From: Roseiarcus sp963717215
GTDB lineage: Bacteria > Pseudomonadota > Alphaproteobacteria > Rhizobiales > Beijerinckiaceae
NCBI GenBank assembly: GCA_963717215.1
Contig: CAVQVS010000008.1
Span: forward strand, 186,001 to 250,000
Direction of reading: 5' to 3'
DNA length: 64,000 nt
Position 1 is the stretch's first letter; the number at the start of each line of letters is the position of its first letter. Both the position numbers and the translations under genes were made by a program. Under the pieces are notes generated by a model. It did not search any database. It was not told the DNA's origin and saw nothing but the letters and a program-made list of their open reading frames with translations. Of the stretch, positions 54,282-64,000 are shown one piece after another.

Positions 54282-55890
54282 TGAGCGACGACGTCGTCAT
54301 CTTCATGTCCTATGCTCACGATGACGACCTCATCCTGTCGCCGGATCCGGACGAACCTGGCTTCGTCAGTTCCTCGATCAGCAGCTACGGCTGAAGCTGC
54401 GCGACCTCGGCGCGCGACAGGCGAATGTCTGGCGCGATCGCCGGCGGATCGGCCAGGCCGATCAGTTCGCCGACATCATCGACGACGGGCTCAATCGGGC
54501 CGAGCTTCTTGTCGTCGTGATGTCGCCGAACTGGATGCAGCGCCCGTATTGCCGCAAGGAGTTCGAAGCCTTCCTCAGCTTGCGCAAAGCCGCCGGCGTC
54601 ACCAATCCTGCGACCCGGATGCTTGTCGTGGGCAAGGGCTATGTCGATCGCAGCGCCCGCCCGCCGGAACTGCAGGGGCAGGAAGGGTTTCTGTTCTACT
54701 CGCGCGACGACGAGAACGACGTCAGCGCGATCACGCCTTTCTTCAATCGCGGCAAATGCAACGACCGGTTCTACACGGAACTCGACGATCTCGCGGGCGG
54801 ATTGCAAAAGCGCGTGATGCAGATCCTGAGCGGCGCGCCGGCGCCTCTGACAATTCCGCAGACCGCGCCGATCGTCACGCCGAACGGCCGCACTGTCTTT
54901 CTCGCCAAGCCAGCAAGCGACATGAAGGCGGCTTACGTCCGACTTGTCACGGAGCTTCAGGGCAAGGGCTTCACCGTCGCGCCAGATCCTTCGGCCGACA
55001 TGCCGAGCGACAAGAGCGCCGAAGCCTTCGTCAACGATGCGCTGTCGAAGGCCGAGGTGTTCGTTCATCTCGTCGGCGACAGCGGAGGATTTGCGCCCGA
55101 GGGTCTCGACAAGATCGTGAAGATGCAATTGGGCTTCGCCCGCGCCAAATCTGCGCAGACGGAAGGCCCGTCGGGCCAAAGACTCAATCGCCGCATTGTC
55201 TGGGCGCCAAAAATTCTTGACCAGGGCGGGGCGGCTCCCGGGGGTCCGGGCGTCGAGCGCGATCCCATGAAGGCGCTGGAGCGATTCGATCAGCAGATCG
55301 CGACCGACAAGATCGACGGCGACATTTTAAGCAAGTTCGTCGAATACCTGTTCCAGTATCTGACGGAGACGGCGCCGAAGCCGGTCGTGACGGCGGCGGC
55401 TGGCAACAAGCTCGACCTCTATCTTTCATACCATTCGGCAGATGAGGACTACGCGGGGGCGGTCGCGCAGGCTTTGCTCGAAAGCTCTGTGAAGCCGCGC
55501 ATCCCGGTGGCGGACTCCGACGCGGACGCGCGCCGCTACAACAGCGACCTGCTCGCCAAATGCGACGCGGTGACGCTTTGCTGGGGCAACGCCTCCGAGG
55601 TTTGGGTGCGTTCGGAAGCCGACAGGCTGTCCGACTGGCAGACGCTCGGCCGCAAGGGGCAGTTCGCCTTTCGAGGCCTCATCGCGGGGCCGCCGCCCGC
55701 GTCGCACAAAAAGAAGAACACCCTCTCGCTCATCTTCCAGGACGGCGAGTTCGACAAGGTGATCGACCTCGTCGAGGCGGGGCCGCCGACGGCGCAATTG
55801 CTGGCGGATCTCGACCTCGGCGCCAAGCCCCAAGCCATGAGTGCGGTCGAAATTAAGCGACGCTGCGGCGCAGGGCAAGCCGCCTGGTGA
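54282..55890 (+). CDS. TIR-domain protein with three tandem TIR-like units (N-terminal part of a TIR-STAND locus; frameshifted start)
   Basis: The ATG at 54282 opens DDVVIFMSYAHDDD, a TIR beta-A strand and loop. The frame shifts near 54350 and is then open to 55890. The first unit continues as FLDQQLRLKLRDLG...LLVVVMSPNWMQRPYCRKEFEAF, with the Glu after YCRK at the position of the NADase catalytic Glu of TIR domains. A second, weaker unit starts RTVFLAKPASDMKAAYVRLVTEL...AEVFVHLVGDSGG. A third starts KLDLYLSYHSADEDYAGAVAQAL...CDAVTLCWGN. The NTPase part follows in an overlapping frame. A TIR effector joined to a STAND sensor suggests antiphage abortive defence (inference). Confidence 0.75.
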
Positions 55891-57136
55891 AACGGCGCTT
55901 GCAACCGCCGCCGCGCCGGCTCCGCCGGACGACGGGACGCGGCTTTCCAAAGAGCGACCGTTTCCCGGTCTGCGTCCTTTCTTCTTCGCCGACCGCGAAT
56001 TCTTCTTCGGGCGCGAGCGTCAGGCCTTTGCGCTCTATCGGCTCGTGGAGAATGGCCGTTTCATCGCCGTGATCGGCGGTTCCGGCAGCGGCAAGTCGTC
56101 GCTGGTGCTCGCGGGACTTCAGGGCCTGCTCGCCGATGAGACCGCGGACACGGGCGGGCCGACCTGGGCGTTTCTCGACATGCGGCCCGGCGGCGCTCCG
56201 ATCACGACGGCTCGCAGGCGCCCTGTCGAAATTGTCTGCGAAAGACAGTCCGGACGAGGCAGCGCGACGGCGCGACCGCATCGAGTGGACGCTGCGACAG
56301 TCGAGCTTCAGCTTCGAGAGCGCGCTCGCCGAAGCGGGGCGGCTTGGGCGGCCGATCGCTGATTCTGGTTGTCGATCAGTTCGAGGAATTGTTCCGCTTC
56401 GGCCTCGCCGGCCTCGGCTATCGCCGCGGCGGGGTCGAGGAAGCGCGCCGGCGAGACGAGGCGACCCAGTTCGTGCAGATCCTGCTCGACGCCGACCGCC
56501 GCCGTATCCAGAACGTGCGCGTGCTCATCACCATGCGCTCGGACTTCATCGGCGACTGCGCCTATTTCCATGGCCTGTCGGAGGCGGTGAGCGCGACGCA
56601 ATACCTGGTGCCGAATCTGACCCGCAGCCAGCTCGAGGAGGCGATCCGCAAGCCGATCGAAAAAGCGGGCGGGACAATCGAGCCGGAACTGGTCGAACGA
56701 TTGCTCAACGATTGCGGCGACGAGCTCGATCAGCTTCCGGTGCTGCAGCATTGCCTGATGCGGCTGTGGGACCGGGCGGGGACCGAGATCCCCGCTGGGC
56801 GCGCCCGCCAGCTGACGCGGCTGACCTATGACGCGATCGGGCGTATGACCGACGCGCTGTCGCGTCACGCCGACGAGATTTTCGACCAATGCGCCGGCGA
56901 GGAGTTGGCGATCGAGCAGGCGTTCCGGGCGCTGTCGGAAGTCGACCGGGAAGGCCGAGCCATTCGCCGCGCGCTTCGGTTCGACAAATTGCTGGCCGAA
57001 ACCGGTGTGAGCGAATCCGACTTGCGCGCCGGGCTCGATCGGTTCCGCGCCCCGAATTGTTCGTTCCTATTGCCCTCGCTCTCCGTTTCACCAACGCTCG
57101 TCGGCAGACGAACGGATCGACATCGGGCACGAGGCG
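55841..57136 (+). pseudogene. nSTAND1-type NTPase region of the TIR-STAND locus, frameshifted
   Basis: A GTG at 55841 overlaps the TIR part by ~50 bases in another frame, so this is either a separate coupled gene or the same gene after a shift. It begins with the nSTAND hallmark RPFPGLRPFFFADREFFFGRERQ and Walker A IGGSGSGKSSLVLAGL. Frame changes near 56210 and 56335 lead to Walker B LILVVDQFEELFRFG, MRSDFIGDCAYF, TRSQLEEAIRKPIEKAGG and QLPVLQHCLMRLW, then RFRAPNCSFLLP. A further change near 57085-57115 brings in ERIDIGHEALLRRWKK. The ATPase motifs are all intact; only the frame is broken. Confidence 0.75.
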
Positions 57137-58979
57137 TTGCTTCGCCGCTGGAAGAAGATCGCGGGCAAGACCGAAGCGATTGACCCGAAAACCGGCCGCC
57201 CGCCCCCGGGCTGGCTCGCCGAGGAGCAGATCGACGGTCAGCGCTATCATACACTTGTGTCGCTGCTGGATGGGGCCGCCGGCGGCGAACGGGCGACCCT
57301 GGACGATCCGGAGCGCACGAAGGACTGGTGGACACATCTGCCGCGGACCGCAGCATGGGCGGATCGCTACGGCGGCAAATTTGAGCAGGTCAGGAAACTG
57401 ATCGATGACGCCATCGAGGCCAAGAGACGATCAAGACGGAATCGGCGACTGGTCGCGGTGCTCAGTGTTGTCGGCGTCCTTATTGCGGGCGCTTGGATCT
57501 GGGTGGCGCACGAAAGAGCGCAACGGCGGCTACTCGCCCAAGAGAGGTTGCGCCAGGAAGACATCGACAAGAGCGCAATGACGTCAGCGAAGACGCTGCT
57601 CGAGGATGTTCTCGAAGCTTACAATGAGCAGAGCCTCGATATCGCCGGGGCGGAGAGCCTTGCGACCATATCGGGACAGTTCCTCGATGACACTCGCGCA
57701 GCGAGGAAGACCTCAGCGGCTGATCTCATATGGGCTCAGGCGCTCAACGTCGATGCGGACCTCAAAGCGACTCTGGAAATCAGCCTTCAGAAGCCCTGGC
57801 TCTGGCGCGGAAGGCAAAAGAAGACGCATTGTCGCTCACGCAGTCCGATCCGAATGCGCGCAGAACCGCTGCAAGCCCTGTACGATGCCTCCGTCCGCGT
57901 CGGCAACGGGCTCGCCGCTTTTGGAAAGGCGCGCTCCCAGGACGCTCTTCAGCGAGTACGGCGAGGCGGTTGAGGTCGCGACGAAAATCGTCTCTTTGAA
58001 CGGCGATCAAACAGGCGACATCGACGTCATCGACGCGCATATGAAAATCGGCGACGTGTACAAGGACAGCGACCCCAAGCAACATCGTCAGGCGCTGGCG
58101 GAATATCAATCCGGCCTTGCGACTTGCGAGGCCTCGCTCGCTAAGCACCCCGACGATTTCGACCTTTTGCGCAACAAGGGTAAGGCGTTTTACCGCATCG
58201 CCGAGCTATCGCGGGCGGAAGACGCGTTCGAAGACGCGAGAACCTTCTATCGCAAAGCGTCCGACGTTCAGGACGCTCTCATTGCGCGCAATGCACAGGA
58301 AGCGCTTGCCGCGCAGAAAGCCGCCGATCTGAGCTTGAAATCAAATCTGGCAGCAACCGACACGCACTGGGGAATGCTGGAGAGGAAGGCAGGCGACTTG
58401 GACCTGGCGCTGACCAAGTTTCAGCAAGGCGCCGCGCTGAACGAGGAGCTTATCAAAGCCGAGCCCGGCAATCCTCAGTGGGCGTATTTCGTCGCGCCGG
58501 CCTATCTCAATATCGCGGAGATCTTCGATCAGCTCGACCGGCCGAAAGACGCGCTGGGCTATTACCAGAAGTTCCACGAGACGAAACGAACGCTCGCCTT
58601 CCGGGGGCTTGGACCGGCGAAAGCGCAGAAGGAATATGCCGAGTCGGCCAAGCTGCTCGGAGATCATTCCAAGGGGCTAGCCCAGATCGACGCTTATCGC
58701 GGCGCGGTTCGAACGTGGAGCCGACTTGCTGATGACCCGAAGGTCGCCAACGCGGTAGCCGGGCAGTTCGACGATATGCTTGGCCTTGCGAGCTTCTTTA
58801 AATCCAAGAAGGATTGGCCCGATGCGCAGACCGCCTATCATCTGGCGCAGAAGATCGCCACGCTGAACTTCGTCAAGAATCCTTCGGAAACGTCTTGGCG
58901 CGCCAAAGCCGAGGCTGCAGAGAGAGCGTCGGTCGAGATGGAACAGGCAGCCGAGACGGCGCCTGACGCGGCCCATTGA
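57137..58979 (+). pseudogene. Transmembrane and TPR sensor region of the TIR-STAND locus, frameshifted
   Basis: It continues LRRWKKIAGKTEAIDP...GWLAEEQIDGQRYHTLVSLLDGAAGG, then a basic stretch and one transmembrane helix (LVAVLSVVGVLIAGAWIWVAH). Near 57780-57960 three frames alternate (ALALARKAKEDALSLTQSDP in one, LYDASVRVGNGLAAFGKARSQDAL in another). The last 340 codons are open and TPR-like: AMKIGDVYKDSDPKQHRQALAEYQSGLATCEASLAKHP, DTHWGMLERKAGDLDLALTKFQQGAALNEEL and YLNIAEIFDQLDRPKDALGYYQKF. TPRs on STAND proteins usually recognise the trigger. Confidence 0.7.
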
Positions 58980-59081
58980 TCGCCACCAAGGCCTTTTGCA
59001 CTTGTCGTGCAAGTCGCTGGGTCGCGTCTGTAAAGGCTCGCTACCCGGCCACCCCGGAGAGGACGGTGGGGTCTTGCACCG

Positions 59082-60368
59082 TCAAACCGCCGCCCTCAGC
59101 GCCTGATCCAGATCGGCGAGAATGTCATCGATATGCTCGATGCCGATCGACAGCCGGACATAATCGTCCGTCACGCCGGTCGCTTGCTGCTCGGCCGGCG
59201 TGAGCTGGGAGTGGGTGGTGGTCGCCGGATGGATGGCGAGCGAGCGCGCATCGCCGATATTGGCGACGTGATAGAGGAGTTTCAGCGCGTCAATGAATTT
59301 GCGCCCTGCGTCCTTGCCGCCCTTGATCTCGAACCCGACGAGGCCACCCAAGCCGCCCTTGAGATATTTTTCGGCTCGCCGCTTCGCTTCGCCTTTTTGA
59401 ACCGAGGGATGTATCACGCTCGTGACCACCGCTTGCTTGGCGAGCCAAGCCGCAACGGCGGACGCATTGGCCGAGTGGCGCTCGATGCGTAACGGCAGCG
59501 TTTCCACGCCCTGAAGCGTGAGGAAGGCGTTGAACGGCGACATGGCTGAGCCAAGGTCGCGCAAGAGCGTCGTGCGGGCCTTGAGGACATAGGCGATCGG
59601 CCCGAGCGGCTTGGCCGCTTCGGCCCAAACGGCTCCATGGTAGCTGGGATCGGGCGTGTTGAGCGCCGGCTGGCGCTCCTTATGCTCGTCCCACGGGAAA
59701 TTGCCGCCATCGACGATGAGACCGCCGATCGAAGTGCCGTGACCGCCGAGATATTTAGTTGAAGAATAGACGACGATCGCAGCGCCGTGCTCGAACGGCC
59801 TGGTCAGGATCGGCGCTGCGGTGTTGTCCATGATCAAGGGAACGCCAAGCGGACGGCCGATCGCCGCCACTTCCGCGATTGGGAAAGCGATGAGCTTCGG
59901 ATTGGGCAGCGTTTCGGCGTAATAGGCGCGCGTGCGCGCGTCGGTCGCCTTGCGGAAATTTTCAGGATCAGCCGGATCGACGAAGCGCACCTCGATCCCC
60001 TGATCCTTCATCGTGTTGGCGAACAGGTTCCAGGTGCCACCATAGAGGTCGGTCGAGGAGACGATGTTGTCGCCAACCCGCGCAAGGTTCTGAATCGAAA
60101 AGGCCGAGGCCGCCTGACCGCTGGCGAGCGCCAGGGCCGCTGCGCCACCCTCAAGCGCCGCGACGCGCTTCTCGAGCACGTCGTTCGTCGGGTTCATAAT
60201 GCGGGTGTAGATGTTGCCGAGCTCTTTGAGCGCGAACAGGTTGGCGGCATGCTCGGCGCTCTGAAACTGGTAAGAAGTTGTCTGGTAGATCGGCACGGCG
60301 ACGGCGCCCGTCACCGGGTCGGCGCGCCAACCAGCGTGAAGCGCCAGAGTTTCGACTTTGTGAGACAT
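59082..60368 (-). CDS. metY: O-acetylhomoserine aminocarboxypropyltransferase (sulfhydrylase)
   Basis: The product is 428 residues from an ATG at 60368 with AAGGAG upstream. It is a Cys/Met-metabolism PLP enzyme: ETLALHAGWRADPVTGAVAVPIYQTTSYQF, YTRIMNPTNDVLEKRVAALEGG, SGQAASAFSIQNL and the PLP-Lys in YSSTKYLGGHGTSIGG, ending LSIGIEHIDDILADLDQAL. The length and the LHAGW start favour the MetY (sulfhydrylase) group, which makes homocysteine directly from O-acetylhomoserine and sulfide. With metK and the MetE/MetF-like genes it adds to the methionine-cycle content of the window. I searched its leader for a SAM riboswitch and saw none. Confidence 0.93.
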   Translation of the reverse strand: MSHKVETLALHAGWRADPVTGAVAVPIYQTTSYQFQSAEHAANLFALKELGNIYTRIMNPTNDVLEKRVAALEGGAAALALASGQAASAFSIQNLARVGDNIVSSTDLYGGTWNLFANTMKDQGIEVRFVDPADPENFRKATDARTRAYYAETLPNPKLIAFPIAEVAAIGRPLGVPLIMDNTAAPILTRPFEHGAAIVVYSSTKYLGGHGTSIGGLIVDGGNFPWDEHKERQPALNTPDPSYHGAVWAEAAKPLGPIAYVLKARTTLLRDLGSAMSPFNAFLTLQGVETLPLRIERHSANASAVAAWLAKQAVVTSVIHPSVQKGEAKRRAEKYLKGGLGGLVGFEIKGGKDAGRKFIDALKLLYHVANIGDARSLAIHPATTTHSQLTPAEQQATGVTDDYVRLSIGIEHIDDILADLDQALRAAV

Positions 60369-60670
60369 GGTTTGCTCCTTGCTGTTGCCGGTTGGGCCGC
60401 CAGTCTACGAGGCTCGACGCGCTGACGAGAGTGGCTCTATAATTACTACATTATCAGGTTGATTATCTTTTAGGCTATGTGAATTCGGTGGAATGAAGCC
60501 ATAGCCAGTCCCTGACCGCTCCGCAAGGCGACACAGGTCGTCAACCTGCGGGTGGCGCCATCATCTTGATGATGGCCCGCCTGTCGCGTCGAAATTCATC
60601 TCAACTTCTGTATTGTCGGAGCACGAATCGCAGGCCACAACATCCTGGCTGGAGGCGAGGGGAAGGCCAA
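60369..60670. other. Divergent intergenic region of metY and DUF1003 gene
   Basis: About 300 bases without a gene. The segment 60430-60490 is AT-rich and probably contains the metY promoter on the minus strand. No operator palindrome is obvious. Confidence 0.4.
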
Positions 60671-61231
60671 ATGAGCGTGCGCCATGAACCTGAGGAGCGT
60701 CTGCGCAAATTTCATCTGCCGCACGCCCATCTCCAGTCGGCCTTCGGAAACGACTGGTTCGGGCGAAAGGCGGAGGACTTTGCCCGCTTCTTTGGCACGC
60801 CGACGTTCCTAATCGCGCAGACCTTAATCGTCGCGCTGTGGATCTGGGTTAACGCAGCCGGCTGGACCCAGTTCGACGTCTATCCCTTCATTCTGCTCAA
60901 TCTCGCATTCTCGACCCAGGCGGCCTATGCCGCCCCGTTGATTTTGCTGGCGCAGACCCGTCAGGCGGACCGCGACAAAATGACGAGCCTCGCCGACGCG
61001 CAGCATCGTGAAGAGCTCCACCAGATCAGCGAGCAGCGCCAGGCGCAAATGCGCGAGCAAGCCGGCATGATGGTCGAAATGCTGCAGCAGAACACCGCGC
61101 TTACCGAACGGGTGGAAACCCTGCTCAAGCAGAACACCGAACTTACGGAAACGATCAGGACCCTCGTCGAAAGGATCGACGCCGTGACCACCGAGGTCCA
61201 CACATGCGTCGCGCCGTCCGGGCGTAGCTGA
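60671..61231 (+). CDS. DUF1003 family membrane protein
   Basis: The product is 186 residues; the ATG at 60671 follows GGGGAAGG, so the longer frame from 60566 is not used. The DUF1003 core is clear: RFFGTPTFLIAQTLIVALWIWVNAAG, QFDVYPFILLNLAFSTQAAYAAPLILLAQTRQADRD, two membrane helices. The C-terminal ~80 residues form a coiled coil (RVETLLKQNTELTETIRTLVERID). Function unknown; the coiled coil suggests an oligomer or scaffold at the inner membrane. Confidence 0.88.
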   Translation: MSVRHEPEERLRKFHLPHAHLQSAFGNDWFGRKAEDFARFFGTPTFLIAQTLIVALWIWVNAAGWTQFDVYPFILLNLAFSTQAAYAAPLILLAQTRQADRDKMTSLADAQHREELHQISEQRQAQMREQAGMMVEMLQQNTALTERVETLLKQNTELTETIRTLVERIDAVTTEVHTCVAPSGRS

Positions 61232-61257
61232 AAGCCCTCTAGCCTCGCCCAAACCGG

Positions 61258-62022
61258 CTACTTGTCGATGAACTCGATCGTCTGTTCGAGGGCCGCAGGC
61301 GAAACCTTGAACAGTCCGGTATACGGCAGGCCGAGTTCGAGGATGAGAAGGATCGCAAACGCGATCGACAGCGCGCCGAAAGTAAGGGCCGCGGTAACCA
61401 GGGCGTTGCTCGGGGCGTACAAGCCCATGGCAAAAAAGAGCGCCGCTGTCCAAAAGACCAGGATCGCGATCAGAACCCAAGACACCGGCCCGCTCGCGAT
61501 CTGGAGGGAAATCAAGAGCCGCGATTGTTCGACCATGCTGGCGTATTGGTTGGCGGTCGCGAGCGCCGCCTTTTGCGCGTCAGTTTTTGGTTGAAGCGTC
61601 GCGAGAAAGTCGCTGACGGCTTGCGCATTCGCGAGGGGCGGGCCGACCGTCAGCGATGCCGGGTCAATGGTCCCGCCGCCCCAGATCGCCCCATAGGCTT
61701 TTTCGATTCCCGCTTTGAGTTGGTCGCGCATCGGTTTGGTTTCGGGCCCAAATTGTCCGAGCGCCTGATCGAGCCTCAGGATCTGGGCGGAGAAATTCTC
61801 GAGATTGGTCCGCTGAGCCGAAAAATACCCCCAGCTGACGCCAATGAGAGTTCCAAGGACCAGCGCGAGAAGAAGGCTGACCAACCCGGAAACCTGGCCG
61901 ACCACGGCTTTGGTGTCGCCCGTTTTGTGCTCTTCAACGAGCCGCGTTTGCAGCGCGAGGCCGGCATAGCCGGCGACCATGAACAAGACGAAAATAAGTA
62001 CGCAGATAAGAAGAATGCTCAT
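61258..62022 (-). CDS. DUF4239 (bestrophin-like) membrane protein
   Basis: The product is 254 residues from the ATG at 62022. Two N-terminal helices (LLICVLIFVLFMVAGYAGLAL, VSGLVSLLLALVLGTLIGVSWG) and two C-terminal helices (WVLIAILVFWTAALFFAMGLY, ALTFGALSIAFAILLILELGLPY) flank a soluble segment. This is the DUF4239 layout, often described as bestrophin-like, and an ion-channel role is only inferred. It converges with the DUF1003 gene. Confidence 0.82.
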   Translation of the reverse strand: MSILLICVLIFVLFMVAGYAGLALQTRLVEEHKTGDTKAVVGQVSGLVSLLLALVLGTLIGVSWGYFSAQRTNLENFSAQILRLDQALGQFGPETKPMRDQLKAGIEKAYGAIWGGGTIDPASLTVGPPLANAQAVSDFLATLQPKTDAQKAALATANQYASMVEQSRLLISLQIASGPVSWVLIAILVFWTAALFFAMGLYAPSNALVTAALTFGALSIAFAILLILELGLPYTGLFKVSPAALEQTIEFIDK

Positions 62023-62377
62023 CAACTAAACCCGCCAGCCCTAGTTACGCCCCACCGGGGCCCTAACTGACCCGTTGCGGAATATCAAGCGAGGTCGAGG
62101 ACGCCTGGCGGGCCGCAAACGCGGACCTTCGTAGCGGCGGTACGTGGGAATGACACTTGCAGGACAAAACATGCGTCTTCCATTCACTGTCTGAATACGC
62201 TATTATATCAATCTCCGCCTCTCTCATCGAAGCTTGTCTCTGGCGCAGCGACGGATCAACGTTGAACAACCTCGAAAAATCGTGGCTTAAGAGGCCGGCG
62301 CGCTATCATGGTGTCCATGTTCGCCATGCCGTCCGCTCACCAAAGCTCGTGAGCCCCTCGACAGTCGGAAGTGAGCC
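62023..62377. other. Gene-free stretch between DUF4239 and the acyltransferase
   Basis: About 355 bases without a supported gene. AT-rich segments near 62200-62220 may serve the acyltransferase promoter. A short frame at 62157-62381 lacks any recognisable sequence. Confidence 0.4.
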
Positions 62378-63592
62378 ATGACAACGGTACGCAGCCAGGG
62401 TCACTTCGAATCGCTCGACGGCCTTCGCGGAGCGGCCGCGCTCGCAGTTGTAATCCATCACTCGTTGAATGCTTATCTTCATACCGAAACTCAGAATTGG
62501 TGGCTTTTCACGCCGATACTCCGTGCATTGGCGGCCCGGCTCGGTCATCCGTCTGTCCTTTTATTCTTTGTGCTTAGCGGATTTGTATTATATGTAAGCT
62601 TTTTGCGGGGTCACGACAACTCGTATGGTTCGTTTTTATCCCGCCGTGTATTTCGGCTCTACCCGGCGATGATCCTCGCCGTCGCAGGGGCCGCACTGCT
62701 GCATTGGCTGCAGTCCCCTCGGAACTGTTCTCAAATCGACCCCTGGATAGCGTTGTGCTGGTGCCACGACCTCACCGTCGGCGAGACGTTCCGAATCATG
62801 TCGCTTTTGGGATTGCGCGCCGAAGATAACCTTCTTAACCCCGTTCTTTGGAGTTTGTTCATCGAGTTGCGTTTCTCGATCATCTTCATGCTGCTCGCGG
62901 CGCTCTGCGGAAGGAGCTGGGTAGTCATATTTGGAGTTGGCGCTGCTGCTTACTTTGGTGGCGCCCATTTGCTGGCGTCGCTTGGTTACCGTGAACCTTT
63001 CCTAACAGGCGATTTGCTCGCCAGCACTGCCGGCGTGACTCTGTATTACCTTCCAAGCTTCATACTCGGCATGCTGGTCGCGGATATTCTCCACAAGCGT
63101 GTGGGATCTAACTTTTGGCCGCGTTCGAACTGGATCAAAACTAGTATTTTGGTGATATTGTTCGCACTTGAGATGGCCTCTGACTCGGACATCTTGCGGG
63201 AGTTTCTGTTTGCCGCAATTATTTTCTTTATTTGCCTCGGTGGCTGGTTTGACACCCTGCTCCGCCGTCGACCTTTTCTCTTCCTAGGGCGCGCCTCCTA
63301 TAGCCTCTATCTGATTCACTTACCGATCTTGTTTGCGATGACGTATTGGCTCCAACCTACAATCGGGATAACGGGGGCAGTGCTGATCGCCCCCGTATTG
63401 TCGCTGATCATCGCTCGCGCAATGTATTCTCTGATTGAGGTTCCGGGCATCAGCGCCGGCCGAAGGTTTGCAGCCCTGTTCGCGCGGCGAGCGAGCGGGT
63501 CCGACTTTGCTCTCCGCGAATTGGAAGCCGGCGCTCCCAGCAACGGAAGCCCATCTCCGCGTCCCGGCCATGCGCTTATTATCAAACGATAG
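62378..63592 (+). CDS. Acyltransferase-3 family membrane protein (OafA/YrhL type)
   Basis: The product is 404 residues from an ATG at 62378. It opens with the family motif FESLDGLRGAAALAVVIHHSL, including the conserved Arg and catalytic His, then FFVLSGFVLYVSFLRG, SFLSRRVFRLYPAMILAVA and WSLFIELRFSIIFMLLAALC. Ten or so helices follow, ending SYSLYLIHLPILFAMTYWLQP. It probably O-acylates a surface polysaccharide or lipid sugar. GC is visibly lower than in the neighbours and the ribosome site is weak, both consistent with lateral transfer of a surface-modification gene. Confidence 0.9.
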   Translation: MTTVRSQGHFESLDGLRGAAALAVVIHHSLNAYLHTETQNWWLFTPILRALAARLGHPSVLLFFVLSGFVLYVSFLRGHDNSYGSFLSRRVFRLYPAMILAVAGAALLHWLQSPRNCSQIDPWIALCWCHDLTVGETFRIMSLLGLRAEDNLLNPVLWSLFIELRFSIIFMLLAALCGRSWVVIFGVGAAAYFGGAHLLASLGYREPFLTGDLLASTAGVTLYYLPSFILGMLVADILHKRVGSNFWPRSNWIKTSILVILFALEMASDSDILREFLFAAIIFFICLGGWFDTLLRRRPFLFLGRASYSLYLIHLPILFAMTYWLQPTIGITGAVLIAPVLSLIIARAMYSLIEVPGISAGRRFAALFARRASGSDFALRELEAGAPSNGSPSPRPGHALIIKR

Positions 63593-64000
63593 GGCCCAAA
63601 GATTTGTCGCAGGACCGGCCCGAGATAAAGACAAGCCCGGAGACTTGGCCAGCGACCGAGTTCGTCTCACCTGTACTTTCCGGCTGGGAGCGCCTGCTCC
63701 GCCTGGCTGATATCGAGAATCCACCGCTCGACCCCGCGGGGGCGACTCACCGTCGACAAAAGCTGGATCTTCGTTCCAGTTGCATAAAAGAGATGTTAGG
63801 CGCCTGAAAGCATTGAACCGAGCGCAAAAGTGCACAGCCGCTTGTCTGACCTTACCGCGGCCAGCACTCGCCTATGACGCCTGGACTCAAGCGCCATGCC
63901 GACATTGCCAACAATTCATGCTGAGCGCTGCGCGTCGCCCTTCTAATGCCCCGGTCGGTCTGCTAGTGCGCTTTCTCTCTTTTTACCGTCCGCTCAAGGT
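63593..64000. other. No gene recognised at the right edge
   Basis: The last ~410 bases contain only short frames without domain signatures. A gene beginning beyond the window could have its promoter here. Confidence 0.35.

Overview
The window looks like a high-GC alphaproteobacterial chromosome, most likely order Hyphomicrobiales (Rhizobiales). The methylotroph-rich families Methylocystaceae/Beijerinckiaceae are a guess, not a proof. The reasons are: the block lnt - XRE regulator - metK - trmB, a phosphate block pstS-pstC-pstA-pstB-phoU-phoB with an alphaproteobacterial-type Pho box, a hopanoid-transport neighbourhood (HpnL- and HpnN-like proteins beside an MlaA lipoprotein), OpgG, a DUF3175 protein and dapA-smpB. 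All names come from reading motifs in the translations; no database search was run.

Layout. 1-1.7 kb: the start of a DUF1254 protein and a frameshifted AraC-type regulator. 2.2-5.9 kb: a three-gene methyl-transfer module (SAM methyltransferase, MetF-like reductase, short MetE-like synthase), preceded by an unusual switchable inverted repeat and closed by a 17-bp terminator hairpin. About 6-18.47 kb: an integrated element ending at a tRNA-Pro(CGG) gene. It carries a tyrosine integrase, an excisionase-like gene, a RepA-type AAA ATPase, an AlpA-like regulator, an XRE regulator and both terminase subunits inside a tightly coupled train of small genes, but no recognisable portal, capsid, tail or lysis genes. 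It looks like a phage satellite or a strongly reduced prophage. 18.6-22.3 kb: a graveyard of broken IS630, IS5 and IS110 transposases, a single-domain response regulator and a decayed conserved gene.

22.3-28.2 kb: OpgG, TrmB, MetK, XRE regulator and Lnt. 28.2-29.1 kb: a foreign-looking patch with 10-bp-phased repeats and a broken regulator gene. 29.1-35.1 kb: CDP-alcohol phosphatidyltransferase, HpnL, MlaA and HpnN (envelope lipid handling). 35.3-41.3 kb: an acetyltransferase and the Pho/Pst block. 41.7-47 kb: DUF3175 and a YhaN/YhaO-type ATPase-nuclease pair. 47.1-50.1 kb: a GT61 glycosyltransferase, a DUF6065-like protein and a secreted protein whose tail is only His and Tyr.

50.2-59 kb: a lytic transglycosylase, dapA, smpB and a very large TIR - nSTAND NTPase - TM - TPR locus with the architecture of an immune/defence sensor. 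Everything here except smpB is cut by frameshifts. Because dapA is normally essential, part of this is probably sequence error. 59-64 kb: MetY-type sulfhydrylase, DUF1003 and DUF4239 membrane proteins, and an acyltransferase-3 protein.

The most novel candidates are the capsid-less terminase element with its TGCAAC array, the multi-TIR STAND locus, and the two orphan repeat/hairpin structures at 2.2 kb and 28.4 kb.
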